The translations under genes and the position numbers were made by a program. 64,000 nt of DNA, taken from the NCBI RefSeq assembly GCF_963675165.1, contig NC_087378.1:1605525-1669524 (forward strand), written 5' to 3'. The DNA is from Halichondria panicea (taxonomy: Eukaryota; Porifera; Demospongiae; Suberitida; Halichondriidae). The notes below the pieces were generated by a model. The model was not told the DNA's origin and did not search any database. It saw only the letters and a program-made list of their open reading frames with translations. This document shows, piece by piece, positions 23,332 through 36,100 of the stretch (within the stretch, counting starts at the first letter, position 1; every line of letters begins with the position of its first letter).

Positions 23332-26300
23332 CTACACGAGTTGTCCTGCTGATAATTTCTTTTCTAAATGTTTCTCAGTGTTCTCTTCAGAGCTCTCTAC
23401 CTCAATCACGGTAGAGGTGTTCAATGCAACGAGGCATCCATCTATTGTAGTGTCCGTACTACTCTTGTCCATCAGCTCGGTCTTAGGCTCGTATATAGTG
23501 TCAGTAGAAGGATCGTAGCTTGCTTCGAGATCATAACCTTCTTCCAAAGGCATACTAGTTCTGGCATTGGCTCCAAGAGCATCTGTTCCGTCCATATCCA
23601 CACTAGTTGCAATCTCCTCTGTAGGAGAACTGTTTTCATTTTCATCATCTGAAACGGTTTCTTTTTGAGTGTGTGAGGGTGTGTTGTGGTGTGAGGAGTC
23701 GATCGTGTGGCGTGTGTCCTCTGAGTGCTGGGTAAAGGTGATTGACTCAGTCGTGGTGATGGTATCACTATGGCTGTGTCCTTGAGAGGTGAGAGCATTC
23801 TTCAGGTTAGGGCTTATCCCAGGAATGTTGGATAGCTCTCCAAACACCTATACAGACAATAATAAATGCATGCATGGTGATAGTCACAAACAGCTGTTAA
23901 CAACCATACATGGGTAGTGTACATGTCGGTATTTAAATAGATGTACCCACACATACAATGGAATGCTAATGTAGGTAGGTGGCTCCAGCCAACAAATCTA
24001 TCGAGCCAAACATAATGCACTCTACATCCAATAAGTCTGCATACCATTCTGAAAATTGATTGAGGAAACTAGGCTACAGAAGTACGTAGATCTACATGAC
24101 TTGTAATAATTATACGTCTCACCCATATTATCGTAAGTGCTCCCTTAGCCTTACCCTACATACCTCAATGATGCTCCCGTCCTCCAGTCTTAGGAAGTGT
24201 CTGTAGAGCTCTCTCAGGCCGTCCAGGTGGAGAGCGTGGATGGACACATGTGTTGTCACTTGCCTACTCCTTACTGCTCTGTTTCCACCCCTCGCAGAAG
24301 ATACCTCACTCTATATAGTATAATACATTATGTAGCTTTACTGTACATTGTTATTCACCTGTGTATGAAGCTAAAACACCTCACTTTAAAAAAATACTGT
24401 ACCGTACGTACTTATTCAATTTAAAGCGACCCTCCAAATATGCGACACCCTCGATCTTTTCCAATTTTCTGACCTCTAAAAGTACAGCTTTCATTTTTAT
24501 GTCGCGTCCTAAATAGAGGTCAAACCACAGCCTTGATTCCAGGCCGCAAGAAACAATGTAATTTAAGCGGCCTATAATCGAGGATAGTAGCGTAATCTCC
24601 AATTAGATGTGACCCTCTAAATATGTGACACCTGGAATTCAACATAATTTTTCAACCTCCAAAATTAAAAAACGACCTCTGGCTTTGTAATTATTCAAAA
24701 GTGTCACTTTAAATCGAATAAGTACGGTACATGGTAATTCACTAACTATAGAAGCACTAAATAGCTATATGGCAACTACCAAGCAAAATGCATCTATATA
24801 GCAATGAGTAACGCCATAACTCTACCACCATATACCTCATCATTGGTACACACATAGTCGTGAACAGCCACTTTTCGTCTCTCCCCCTCTGCCCCTCTCC
24901 ATTGCTCAGCTTTCCGACACACCCAACCCAGTTCGTGATTGGAGACCTCCATATCACGAGGGACAAAGAAATGCTCTTCAGTATTCCCGAGTCTCTGATA
25001 GATATCTAGCAACAGCCCATTTTTGTGAACCCGTAGGAAGAACATATAGAGGCAGGCAAGGGTGAGAAAAGAAACGAAAAGGTAGAGAAAAATGAGTAGA
25101 AATATTCCGACCACTCCATTGCCTTCTAAACAATCAAAATGCCAATATAGTTTTGTCACATCAGCTGTTTGCATTTCAGGTAGAGGAGCTTGGAATCTCA
25201 ATAATGCCATGTCTACTATAAACAGCCAGTATGGATCCAGTAGGGCTTGCACTCCAAAGGCTAGGATGAACTGGGAGCCAAGGTCCGGGAAACTGCCAAA
25301 GAGACACTGAATCAACCAGCTTAGTAGGATGAGAAGGTTGAAGATGAGCGTGTTGAAGATTGGACCCAGTAGAACAATGGCAATGGTTTCCCTTGTGAAG
25401 AGCAGGCTACTTTGATAGTTCAAAATGACAGTGTGAGGGAAGAACTCGAACCTGTGTGAATGTGCAGAGGAGGGGGATTACAACAAGGTGGCCTTGCAAA
25501 GTATAGAATGTTAAAGTCAATTCTCTGATCACCATAATCTTATACTGAAGAATTGAGACATTGCTGGGGCCTTACCTAATCACTTAGGGCTGGGTGGTTG
25601 AACTACCGTATAATGGGAAGATTTGACGAGCGCGTTAATTTGGCGATTTGGCAAATTTTGAAGATTTTTCCAAATTAAATTTTACCAGAGGACGCAACGT
25701 CATTGCCATAGTAGCCATGCCTGAGACACCAATTCGGCTCATTCGCCAAATTTTCCCATTATACACTGTGTATACATGTACCACGCCATTCAATGACTAT
25801 TTGGCACCCACCTATTGACTGGTATTCTGATAGCCCTGAGAAAGACATACTGAGCCACATAGTGTAAATACAGTCTGATCCACCAGCACAGTACCAGAAT
25901 AACTACCGTGCTCCAAAACTCCAGTGACTTCCATTGCCACGGACCAAACTCAGAGAGTAACTGTCGACCAACATACTGCACCCTTTCATTTATCCTACGC
26001 TTCTTCTTGATGCAATCAGAAAATGGTTTCCTGAGGAGTAGAGTACATACATGTAGTCTTATAAAGGTAGCAGTCAAAGATGAATACTGTCAACCACATG
26101 ATCTCAGGCTGATTAAATAAGGCAGTGCATGTATCGATCTGATGTAGTAACAAAGGATTGTTCGTATAACCAGTAGCTATGACTTGACATGTATATACAA
26201 TACGGTCAGTGCGGTCAAATGTACACAGATGACGTACTTGACAGCTACGGAGTACTGTTGCAGCTCTTCCTCTTCTGAGAGTGCCTTCCTCTGTCGTTGA

Positions 26301-29300
26301 CCACGGCCCCTTTCTTGCAGCAGACGTGTGTGTGGGTACATGGTTGCAGCCTTTGCTTGCTTCTCCTCAACGGGGTTGAACGTGTGCACCTGAGGGAGGA
26401 TGTAGATATGGTGCAAGAAATTCAGTTTTCAGCTAAATGTATCCGGGGAATTTTTTGATGAAGGAATGGTGGTTAAATAGTTGTGGGGAAGAGCACACAC
26501 TTGGACTCTACAACACAAGTACGTACACTAAAGGTACCGTTCCAATGGATATACTGTACAGAACGAGTAACGTTGTTGTGGACGCCCACCTTGTAATACA
26601 AGCCAGGCTGATCCTCCACTGGTGTGAACTCTCCATCCTCCCTCTGTCCATCACCACAGCAGCTGTCTGAGTCAGAGTCTCTGGTAGGGAATAGTAGATA
26701 AAATGAACACTCTTAATCACAATACTAGGAGAGATCACAGGCATACACTACGCATCAAGTAATTGCTAGCCTTACCCAACTGGAGTTGAGTGCAGCCTGC
26801 GAGACATTCTCGACTGAAGGGGCTCACTGGACACACTCCTCCTGGCAAACCCTGAGGGGATTCCCTCCAAAGCCTGTAGCATACATTAGTACATAGTACA
26901 TGGTGAATATCACCAGCTATGGTACACATGCCTGCAACAACCTCTATATTGCTACTCACCCTGGAGGCTTCTTCATTTGCAGTGGCAATTGGAGTTTGAG
27001 GAGACTCAATCAATCTATTCACATCACCAGCAGAGTCCTCGTGTGATGTCTCATTGTCAGGTCTGATATCGTGGGTACGATCAGGGAGACCCAGGTGAGC
27101 AGACGATAACTTCAACTTCACTTGATACTCATGCATACCAGAGAGATACCTATATGGACAGAACGTTGAGAGCTAATCACACCAACCAAGACATTGCAAT
27201 GTATATACAAATATTTATTGTATAGATTTGATTTTACCTCGGAAGCTTGACAACCTCAAAGTAGAGATTACACAGCCAATTCTCCAGGTCTGAAGCCATC
27301 AATGTCTCAATCTGACTGTGTTTGGTCACCACCGGGTCCACTGGCCCTCGCAGTAAGGGACACTTGTATCTAGGAGAGAGGAAATCAATACAACTATAAA
27401 TAGTAAACCCAGTTAAACTGAAAAAGTGAGCACATATGCAGTTAGGTACTCTACCATTAACAGCTCGTCAGCCTCGGGACTTTATGACTATGTTCCAAGA
27501 TGCAATCAAAACAGCCCTACCACAAAGTGACCCAGACTAATACGTACACATACTGACTGAGCTCATACTTTCCCTCGATGATTCTGAATCCAACGTCACA
27601 GACAGGGAACACTCCCCAGCCCACCACCCTGTCAGTGGGAGAGACCACGCCTCTCAGCAGCCACACCTCAAACAGCAATACCATGGAGGGCTTCATGGTA
27701 ACCCGCGGAGGAAGCACAGTGTACACACTCTGGTCAAGCTACAGCAAGAGAGGTGTGGGCATGCACATAACAGTCATACTGACGCTTGCAGTGTACCAAA
27801 TGTATAACACTGTGAAGACGGTTTCTGAATAACACGCTTTAAACTACATATAGAAATAGTGGGAGTTTCCAATTACATGTATACATCGTACACTGTAGCA
27901 TCTCTTAATGCAGCATAATGGGTATCAAGTAGTTGGTTAGTCAGTATAATTATAGTTAGTGGAGAGAATGTCTCCCACCTTGACTTCAGTGTTGTAGTAG
28001 TGTCCTCCATGCTCTACAGGTAGAGTAGATCCTGCCCACTGTTGACCCTGGAGTCTGGACCACCTCAGCACATGACCTCCCAGACGATCGTATAGGGAGA
28101 CCAGGAGAACATAGCGACTGCCTAGTACCAGTGGAATAGTAATAACTGACACACAGTTGTTCTAGACATAAGTTACTAACAAGGAGATTTGTGGTGAGGG
28201 GATGCGAATAGCCTTTGCTTTTCTCAAAGGGCTTGGCAACAAAATTAACTATAAAGTAATAGGTGATGGATATACCTGGTAGCTTGTCTCTGACTCCTCT
28301 GAGAGACTTGAGCTTGATCTGCACCGGTTGTGGAGCTCTGTTCCAGTCCACCTTCCAGCGACGGCCCCTCACACCACTGTAGCAACCATTGGCTCTCTGA
28401 AGGTCTCCGTACAGTGTCTGTAGTGAAGTACACCAATATAGATAACTAGCTATACCAGTACTAGCTGAGTATTATGCGTACCTTCACTTCTGCTTTTCTA
28501 GCCTTTAATGCTCTGATCATCTGCTTTTGGGCTGTGTTAAAGGCGGAGTACAACTCTCTACGCTGGATCATAGACGACTGTACCACTTGAGCCTACAGTG
28601 ATAACACAAACGTTCTGTTCATTAAATTCTCTAATACTGTACTCACTTGAATCAACGCCCCCCCCCCCTTCCCACATGCCCACACACCTAAAACATTAAC
28701 TTAAAAGTGAGAAGGGGTTGAAAAATGACTTAAAAACGGCAATATGAATGAATCTATGTGGAAGGTATTACAAAGGGAGGCCTTCACCAAACGAAATTTC
28801 ACCTCTTTCTTTTTGAGGGCCCTTTTTCGTAATTTCGTAGTTTTGTTTATCTCTTTCTTTGCAACCTCCTTTGAGACAGTGATCTGCCGTTGCCTCTCCA
28901 GCTGCTTGATTGCCTCCTGCTCCTGATAAGCCAGGTGTTCCAGCTGCAGTTTCCGCTCCTCCTCCTACAAGTGGAGTGCACAAGAAAGCAACTCTAAACC
29001 AGTGAGCCATTTTTTAATAGTACGAAGTGCTTAACAACTTAATCTTGCAAATCTTGCATTTGCATTTAAATGAAAATTCTGCACATAAAAGCATTGATGT
29101 GCCAAGAGACTCACTTCAATTTGTTCTCTGGAAATTTTCCCCACTAGCAGCGACTCCTCTCGCATGTCATGTGAAAACCTTGGTATGTACGGCTTGAGGC
29201 CATCATCTTCTAGTCGTCCTTTGAGAACCTCTATCTCGGCATACTTATCTAGTTGATCTACCTGCAAATAATAGCAGTACTAATTATTATGCAGGGCTGC

Positions 29301-29813
29301 AGTGTGCAATGAAGTTACCTGTGCAAATATGTCTGGTACTTCTTTGTTAGAATCGAAATCTGTTTCTTCCTCCGTCAGATAAAGCAAATTCTGAATCTTC
29401 TCTTGAGTAAGAGCTATAAACATGGTAACCCGTAACATTTCATTGCAGAAAAATAATACGGACTCACAATATTCAGGAGGGGTGTCCTCATAATCAGGAG
29501 GCTGCATTCGTGCAGAGGGGAGGAGCTCAGTTTGCATATTCCATCCATCCTCCAGCAGTGTCACAGTCGAAGCTGGTTCACTGCTCAGCACTGGGAGGGA
29601 GAAGGTGGAGCTAGCTGTAGCTGTGCCCTCACTCAATGCACTGGCCTCCTCCTGCCTTGAAGTCTGAGCTGCTGAAGTTGGGTTGCTGCTTCCATGGATA
29701 TAAGCTGCAGTGGCTGGACAATTGCTTTCTTGCAAACGGCTTCTACTGATAGGAGATGTTCCTGGTCTCCGCCTGGAGAGTTGTCTCAGCTCTAGTGTTT
29801 GCTTTTTCTCCAT
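23332..29813 (-). CDS. Large multi-pass membrane protein with C2-like region (possible OFCC1/Ojoplano relative)
   Basis: Seventeen exons in transcription order: 29813-29468, 29413-29319, 29261-29115, 28964-28803, 28592-28482, 28417-28276, 28121-27979, 27738-27554, 27369-27238, 27149-26960, 26873-26776, 26680-26590, 26389-26238, 26030-25812, 25451-24836, 24304-24164, 23847-23332; about 1,161 residues with consistent phases. Layout: disordered Ser/Thr-rich N-terminus, Lys/Glu-rich coiled coil (EAIKQLERQRQITVSKEV), then a C2-like beta-rich segment (VQIKLKSLRGVRDKLPGSRY, LLFEVWLLRGVV, GWGVFPVCDVGFRIIEGKY, KCPLLRGPV). After a linker come hydrophobic segments: one near FWSTVVILVLCWWIRLYLHY and four in exon 15, e.g. 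ETIAIVLLGPIFNTLIFNLL and IFLLIFLYLFVSFLTLACLY. The tail is acidic. The gene model is well supported. The family name rests only on remembered layout (coiled coil, C2-like block, C-terminal membrane region) and is weak. Function unknown. Confidence 0.72.
24399..24730. mobile_element. MITE-like element with ~28-bp terminal inverted repeats
   Basis: Lies in the 15th intron of the minus-strand membrane protein gene. The ends pair as gtaccgtac(gtac)ttattcaatttaaag against its complement ending tcgaataagtacggtac. The left end has a 4-bp internal duplication (cgta). About 330 bp, no coding capacity, internal tandem-like motifs (gcgaccctccaaatatgcgacac and gtgaccctctaaatatgtgac). Consistent with a non-autonomous DNA transposon. 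Confidence 0.7.
25603..25766. mobile_element. Short inverted-repeat element, family A, copy 1
   Basis: Within the 14th intron of the membrane protein gene. The ends are accgtataatgggaa and its imperfect complement ttcccattatac. The interior includes acgcaacgtcattgcc and gcctgagacacc, which recur reverse-complemented in the element at 37414-37568. About 160 bp, non-coding. Confidence 0.7.
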
Positions 29814-30130
29814 CACAGTGTGTTACCCTGGGAGACACTGTTAGTCACGTCAGTGCACTGGCAAGCTAGTCTCCATCAACTTCATAGCGAGGCTGCAAAC
29901 AAGAGGCTGAGAATCTCACACCTTTCAAAGGAAATTAGCTATGTGACGATGAGTGCTGATCAGCTCTTCCATCATCATCCAGATCATCAGTCTCCAGCTA
30001 GCTAGCTCCATGTTGCCTCTATGTTTACTTTCTGAAAAGCCACGTGGGTGTTGTGAGTGACAAAATTACGGAGCTGTGGAGTCTCCGTGGATCTAGCCAG
30101 CTCAGCAATAATAGCTCAAGCAAGATCTAG
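29814..30130. promoter_or_regulatory. Divergent intergenic region, membrane protein gene and VPS11
   Basis: 317 bp between the minus-strand start (29813) and the VPS11 start (30131). Probably contains both promoters and 5' UTRs. No specific binding site was identified. Confidence 0.4.
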
Positions 30131-33100
30131 ATGTCTTGGAGAACCTTCAAGTTTTTCGAGCTTGAAGAGCTCAAAGATCCTGATACTAACCAGCCCTATG
30201 ACAAGCTCAAGGTACGGGCTGAATTATCTAAGAAATGCAGCTTCAGAGTGGATCTAATGTCCTACAAACACACTAAATTTCATAGAAACTTATTTTTCAT
30301 TTCAGGAGATTGGAATCACTTGCTCCAGCTGTGGCAGAGGGCAGATGATCTTGGGAGATATCCTGAAACCTATGCATATGTGCAATAATTACTCGCACAC
30401 CTTTTAGGCATCAACTATGGGTCTGTAATTAATGTATTGAAATGAGCCCCTGATTTGTAGTGTCCTTGACAACGCTGCACATGCCCAAGGGGAGGTCCAC
30501 ATCATGACCAGTCTGAGGGACATGACCTCCTTCAATGCATACCTCCTCCGAGTCAACTTCATCTACCAGCTCAAGCAGAGAAACATCTTCCTCACCGTGG
30601 GAGATGACGAGGAGTTCAAGACTCTCATAAAGTGGGTGGAGCTTGTAATCTAGTGGAGAGAGGGGTGGGGCTGGTTGCATTGAGTCAATGATTAGCGGGT
30701 CGTGGGATGTACTGTATCTGTATACAGATCCTACCCTCCTAGGGCCCCTTAATTTGTGTCTTCCTGTTTCAAATTGTTGTTTACAAACTTGTATTACATC
30801 CTCAACTCCTTGTTCATTCCTAACCCTACGTTTTATGAGATTCAATAATTATAGCTATTGGTGTTAGAGACAATGATGTGCAGTCTGAGTGCTACCCTGT
30901 TTTTGAATACCACAAATTAGCTGCGTTGTTGTCAGTATAGGATTGTTTCTGTAGGATCTGGAACTTTGAGAAGCGCACCAAAGAGGGCTTGCCCACCCTG
31001 ATGAGGACTATCCGACCCAGCGTGCCCGGGAACCCTCAGACACTAACAGTGAGTCAGTCAATATTACGGTAATTTCTTAATCTCTGTATCTCCCATATAC
31101 GCCCTTGGTATCTGTATACCTACATTTACATGTACATGCATAATGATGATTAGAGCTCCATTAATTGTATATTTGTTGAGCAATCGAGTCCATTTGTAGG
31201 AGGCCAGTTTTGACCTTCCTTACCGTATATGTGTTAATGATATTCACGACTTATGCAGGTGCTCTGTGTGACTGCCCATGAGAACATGAACCTGATAGCC
31301 GTTGGTTTCAAAGATGGTACGGTGCTCCTGATCCGAGGGAACATCACGAGGGACCGCCTCTCTCGCATCAAGCCCGTGCATCATGAGAGTGAGCCAGGGA
31401 TCTATATCACAGGTGAGGAGAGGGTATCGTACAACCTCCCAATCTCCTCCCATTAAAACAACTTCCTGTATATTTCCGGTGCAACAAGTATGGGTCGCGT
31501 GAAACAGTGTTGCTTTCCAATTCCTTTCCTCTACTACATGTATATGTATCTGTGGTAGAACTAATACTGCCACTGCTCAGATTATGTATGATTGATGATC
31601 TTGCTCTTCATTAGGTAGTGTTTCCTTTCCAATTTTAATGCTGTGTAATCATCTTTGGTTCTTTATTCGACATTATTGTACCCCCCCCCCCCCCCCCCGT
31701 CTCCTACCCCCCTCCAGGTCTTGGGTTCCGGCAGATGGGCAATAGGACGTTCCTGATGATCTCCACAACAGCTGCTGTGTACTCCATGCTCATCGGGGAT
31801 ACAGAGCAGAAGGTGAAACATGTTGTATGTAGCTCTAAAGTGAAGGAACACTTACTTACTTATGTTTGTGAAATGCTTCTTGTGTGAGTGTCCTCATACT
31901 TATGCTTGAACACACGCTAGTAGACACAGGTTGGTAGCCACTTACCTTGAGCACAACTAGTAGGCTGATATGAATAATTAGCCACTACGTTACCCCCCCC
32001 CCCCCTTATGAACTGTGTAACTACTGACTTAGCCTTGCCCTGACAACCCTCCCTCACCTCATGCAGCACCTCCTTGACTCCATTGGTTGCCTGCACAATT
32101 GCAGCACTATGACAGACCACACCCAGGAGCATAAGTTTGTCATTGCTAGGAATGAGGTAAACACACCATTCTCAACCACCGAATGTTGAGAGCTGTCGGT
32201 CTCTCATTATTTTGTTAATCTACTACTGCAAAGTAGTCCCGGTTATTTCCCTTGTACGTACCAGAGCAAATTTATCACGATTTTGCTTTTCACGATTTTG
32301 TTTTTCTACTTGCTATTATTACATGTAGATGTCTATATATATATATATATATACAAGTACTGTACTTTGGTGTGATGTGATCAGAAGTTAACATTACACC
32401 AAACTTTGTGTGTTTGCAGGCCTTCCATTTCTACACTACAGAGGCTAAGGCGCAGTGTCTAGCTTTTGAAGGTGAGCTCATGAACACTTGGTTGACTGGA
32501 AATTACCATGTACAGATAAGCTTTGTATATCAACTTGCATTTTTCTGTACTAGGTGAAAAATTTCTGATTCGCTGGTTTCGAGGCTATCTGATCTCAGTG
32601 TCCAAGGGTGGTCGAGGGGGCGGTGCTAGGGGTGGGTCTTTAGCCGCTGCCTCTGGTGGATCGGGCGAGTCCATGACCCTCACCATCTATGACATCCAGA
32701 ACCAGTTCCTGGGTGAGTGTGTGTGAGCCTATAATGAACGCTCTCTTAACTAAGATACTGATGTGAAAAAATGATAATTATGTCTGAGGAGATTTCACAA
32801 TCAGTGTGTCCTGTCATTTGCTGCAGCTTACCAGACAACATTCTCCTCTCGTGTGATAGATGTGCTCAGTGAGTGGGGATCACTCTACGTTATTCTCAAG
32901 GACGGCAGTGTAAGCTTACACACACACACACCATGCACACACCATGCACACACACACCATGCAGCTTAGATTGAATGTTCCACTCTTCCAATATCAAATA
33001 CCCCTCCCACACACGCACACAGGTGAAACGCCTGGACGAGAATGACACCAAAACAAAGCTAGAGACTCTGTTCAAGAAGAACCTGTATCCCACCGCCATT

Positions 33101-36100
33101 AGCCTCGCCAAGAGCCAGTCTTACAACGACGGGCTCATCGACATTTTCACTCAGTATGGGGACCACTTGTACACGTAAGCACATGCAGCATTGTAGGCAT
33201 ATGATCTGTAGCTACCGCCCACTTGCTTAGCTTGGGGCTATAATTATACAATCATGTTGCTTAGACAATGTAATACATAGGTGTACTTTCACAATGAACA
33301 GTACTATACATGATACATGTATAGGTGGTGATTCTCAGAAACACACTTTTATGGCTACAATTTACATTTGTGTCATGGCTATCAGTCTCACCTAACTGGT
33401 TTCACTGTGTTTTGTTGTGTCTTGCAGTAAGGGTGACTTTGATGGAGCCATTGCCCAATACATTCTCACCATTGGCAAGCTGGAGCCCTCCTATGTTATC
33501 AGGAAGGTAGGTGTTGCTTAACCATTGTGCTGTCATGCTGATGCACTTTCTGTTTCAGTTTCTGGACGCTCAAAGAATACACAATCTTACAAATTACCTC
33601 AAGGTGAATGTTTGTATACTCAACTCAATGGGCATAATTAGCAAGACACTATTTAGTTTTACTTACGATCCAAATGTGTTGATAAACTGATTGTATGGTG
33701 TCCACTATACAACTTTGTTTCTCTACCTAAGCAAATGCATCTCTCGTACTTGTAGGCACTCCATGAGAAGGGTGCGGCCAATGCTGACCACACCACCCTC
33801 CTTCTCAACTGCTACACCAAGCTCAAGGACATTGACCAGTTAGACAAGTTTGTCTCGGTAAGTGCGTATGATCTTTTCTTCACACAAAGTATGGTAGTTA
33901 TTTACCCTCAAGTGTGCCCTAGAGTATAATATAGTCAGCATACAACTTATCTTTTGCTCATAATTAACTCAGACCCACAGAGACAATGGTGGCACACTCA
34001 CTTTGCCTAGTTACATAGCTTCACATTGTTGTATAACCATTGCTTATGTAGCCACTGTATAATGTATTATCGTTACCACGTTAACAGGAGGACCAGAACT
34101 TGACGTTTGATGTGACCACGGCCATCAAGGTGTGTCGCCAGGCTAACTATCACCAACAGGCCATCACTCTCGCCAGGAAGTACTCGAAACATGACTGGTA
34201 AGCAGCTGGTGTTCGTGTAGTCATGGTCATGATGGTTCTGATATGTTATACTTTCCCTCTGTGTCCTATTCCCCAGGTACCTACGTATCCAGCTGGAGGA
34301 TCTCAGCAACAACACTGAGGGGATGGCCTACATTGCACAGTTGCCTTTTAAAGAGGTGAACTGTTTAGCCTAGCTCTGTATACCTTTAACCAACCCTAAC
34401 ACTAACCCTAGTATCTACCTGGTTTTTCCCAAGCTCTAACGTACATACTTGACTGTATGTATTATACTTAGTATGTAATGTACATGTACCTTACACATGT
34501 CCATTACAAATTTTAATTCCACCCCTCACACATCCCACTCTCTCACACCTCACACCCCTCACACCTCACAGGCAGAGGAGAATATGCGTCGTTACGGCAA
34601 GAGGCTCATGTCCTCATTCCCGGACAAGACGACCCAACTTCTCACCTCTCTCTGCACGGACTGGATACCTATTGGCCACACCAAAATAACTTGTGAGCAA
34701 GCAAGCCTCATGTGTAGCAACTAGAGGTAGCTGTGTCTTCTTTCATGTGTGTTCGATTTTTTCTTAAGCTCGCTGCTTCTATCTGTTACACCTTACAGCT
34801 TTTTGTGCATTGTATCAATTTAGTAAAACAGTTAGTGAAAAGCAGCTATTACTAAAATGAATTGCCCTCAGAACTTACTGTATTACCTCCCCTCTAGCAA
34901 GAAGTCCTGATAGAGCCGATCCAGCCAACTACATTGAGATCTTTGTCAACAACAAGCAGCACCTCATGCGGTTCCTGGAGCACATGATCAAGGTCAGTGT
35001 CTGTCCACCTACAACCAGCCTGAGAGTAAATGTGCAGCTTAGATAACACAACGCCAAGCGTAGCAGTCACTCCAGTAACTTTTGCTTATATAGCATTAGC
35101 CTCCTAACTATTACGTTAACAAGCTATGAGACTAAATTCGTTGCCGACTTGTATTGCATTGTACTTTGAACCATGATCACATGCACAGGTTCACGCCAAA
35201 CTTCGAGAGGTGGTCTACAACACTCTGTTGGAGCTCTACCTCAACGAGATTGGCACCTGTCGTACCGAGGAGGGGGTTGCCAAGGAGATGAGAGCACTGG
35301 AGCTCCTCAAACGCCCCGAGGTATGTGTGGGTCAGTTAATCATCAATTTCTTACAACAGTTTATGGTATCAGGAAATGTAGTCAAATATTTGTTCAGTAC
35401 ATTTATCACCTTCATGCTGATCACGTGACACTCTTGCCTCCTCCACTGCATACAGGCCAGCTATGACCTGGACCACGCCCTAGTGCTAGCGCAGATGCAC
35501 GACTTTAAGGACGGTATCCTCTACCTCTACGAGAAGGCTCTCTTGTGAGTGTAAATAACACACCCAACACATGTTAATATCCAGTGGCTCTTTTAACGTC
35601 ATCAGTGATATGCCCAGCATTTTCTAAGTGGTAGCTGTTTTCAATCCTCAATCTCAATTCAGCCGACAAATTTGCCTCTTGTAATAAACTAGCCTTTAGA
35701 GGTGGTTATTTTTGTTTAGAGGTGCAACCACCACCAACCAGTGTGGGCACATCCTTGGGTCATTGGCGTATACTTAGTGTGTGTGGTTGTGTGTTGTCTG
35801 TAATAAAGTGATCTCAATGCTGGTGTATTGCTGCATTACAAAGTCTGTGTAGAGCTAATCATGTCTTAGATGTCACTTCACCCCACCTCCACCTCCACCT
35901 CCACCCCCCCACCCCTCCCATGCCGCAGGTTCCAGCAGATCCTGCAGTACCACATGGAGCACAACGATTATGACCAGGTCATGGACACTTGCAAGAGACA
36001 CGGGTGAGTCAGATAGACCGTATCTCACTTTCCACATACATTGCATAAGTTGTCTCTGCTCCACTGCTAGCTTAAACATAATGTCTGTTTGACTTGAGGT

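Noticed and set aside
30306-30387. VPS11 exon 2 reading on to ILKPMHMCNNY
   Set aside because: The continuation runs to a stop and lacks homology, whereas the AT-AC join restores the gap-free VPS11 protein.
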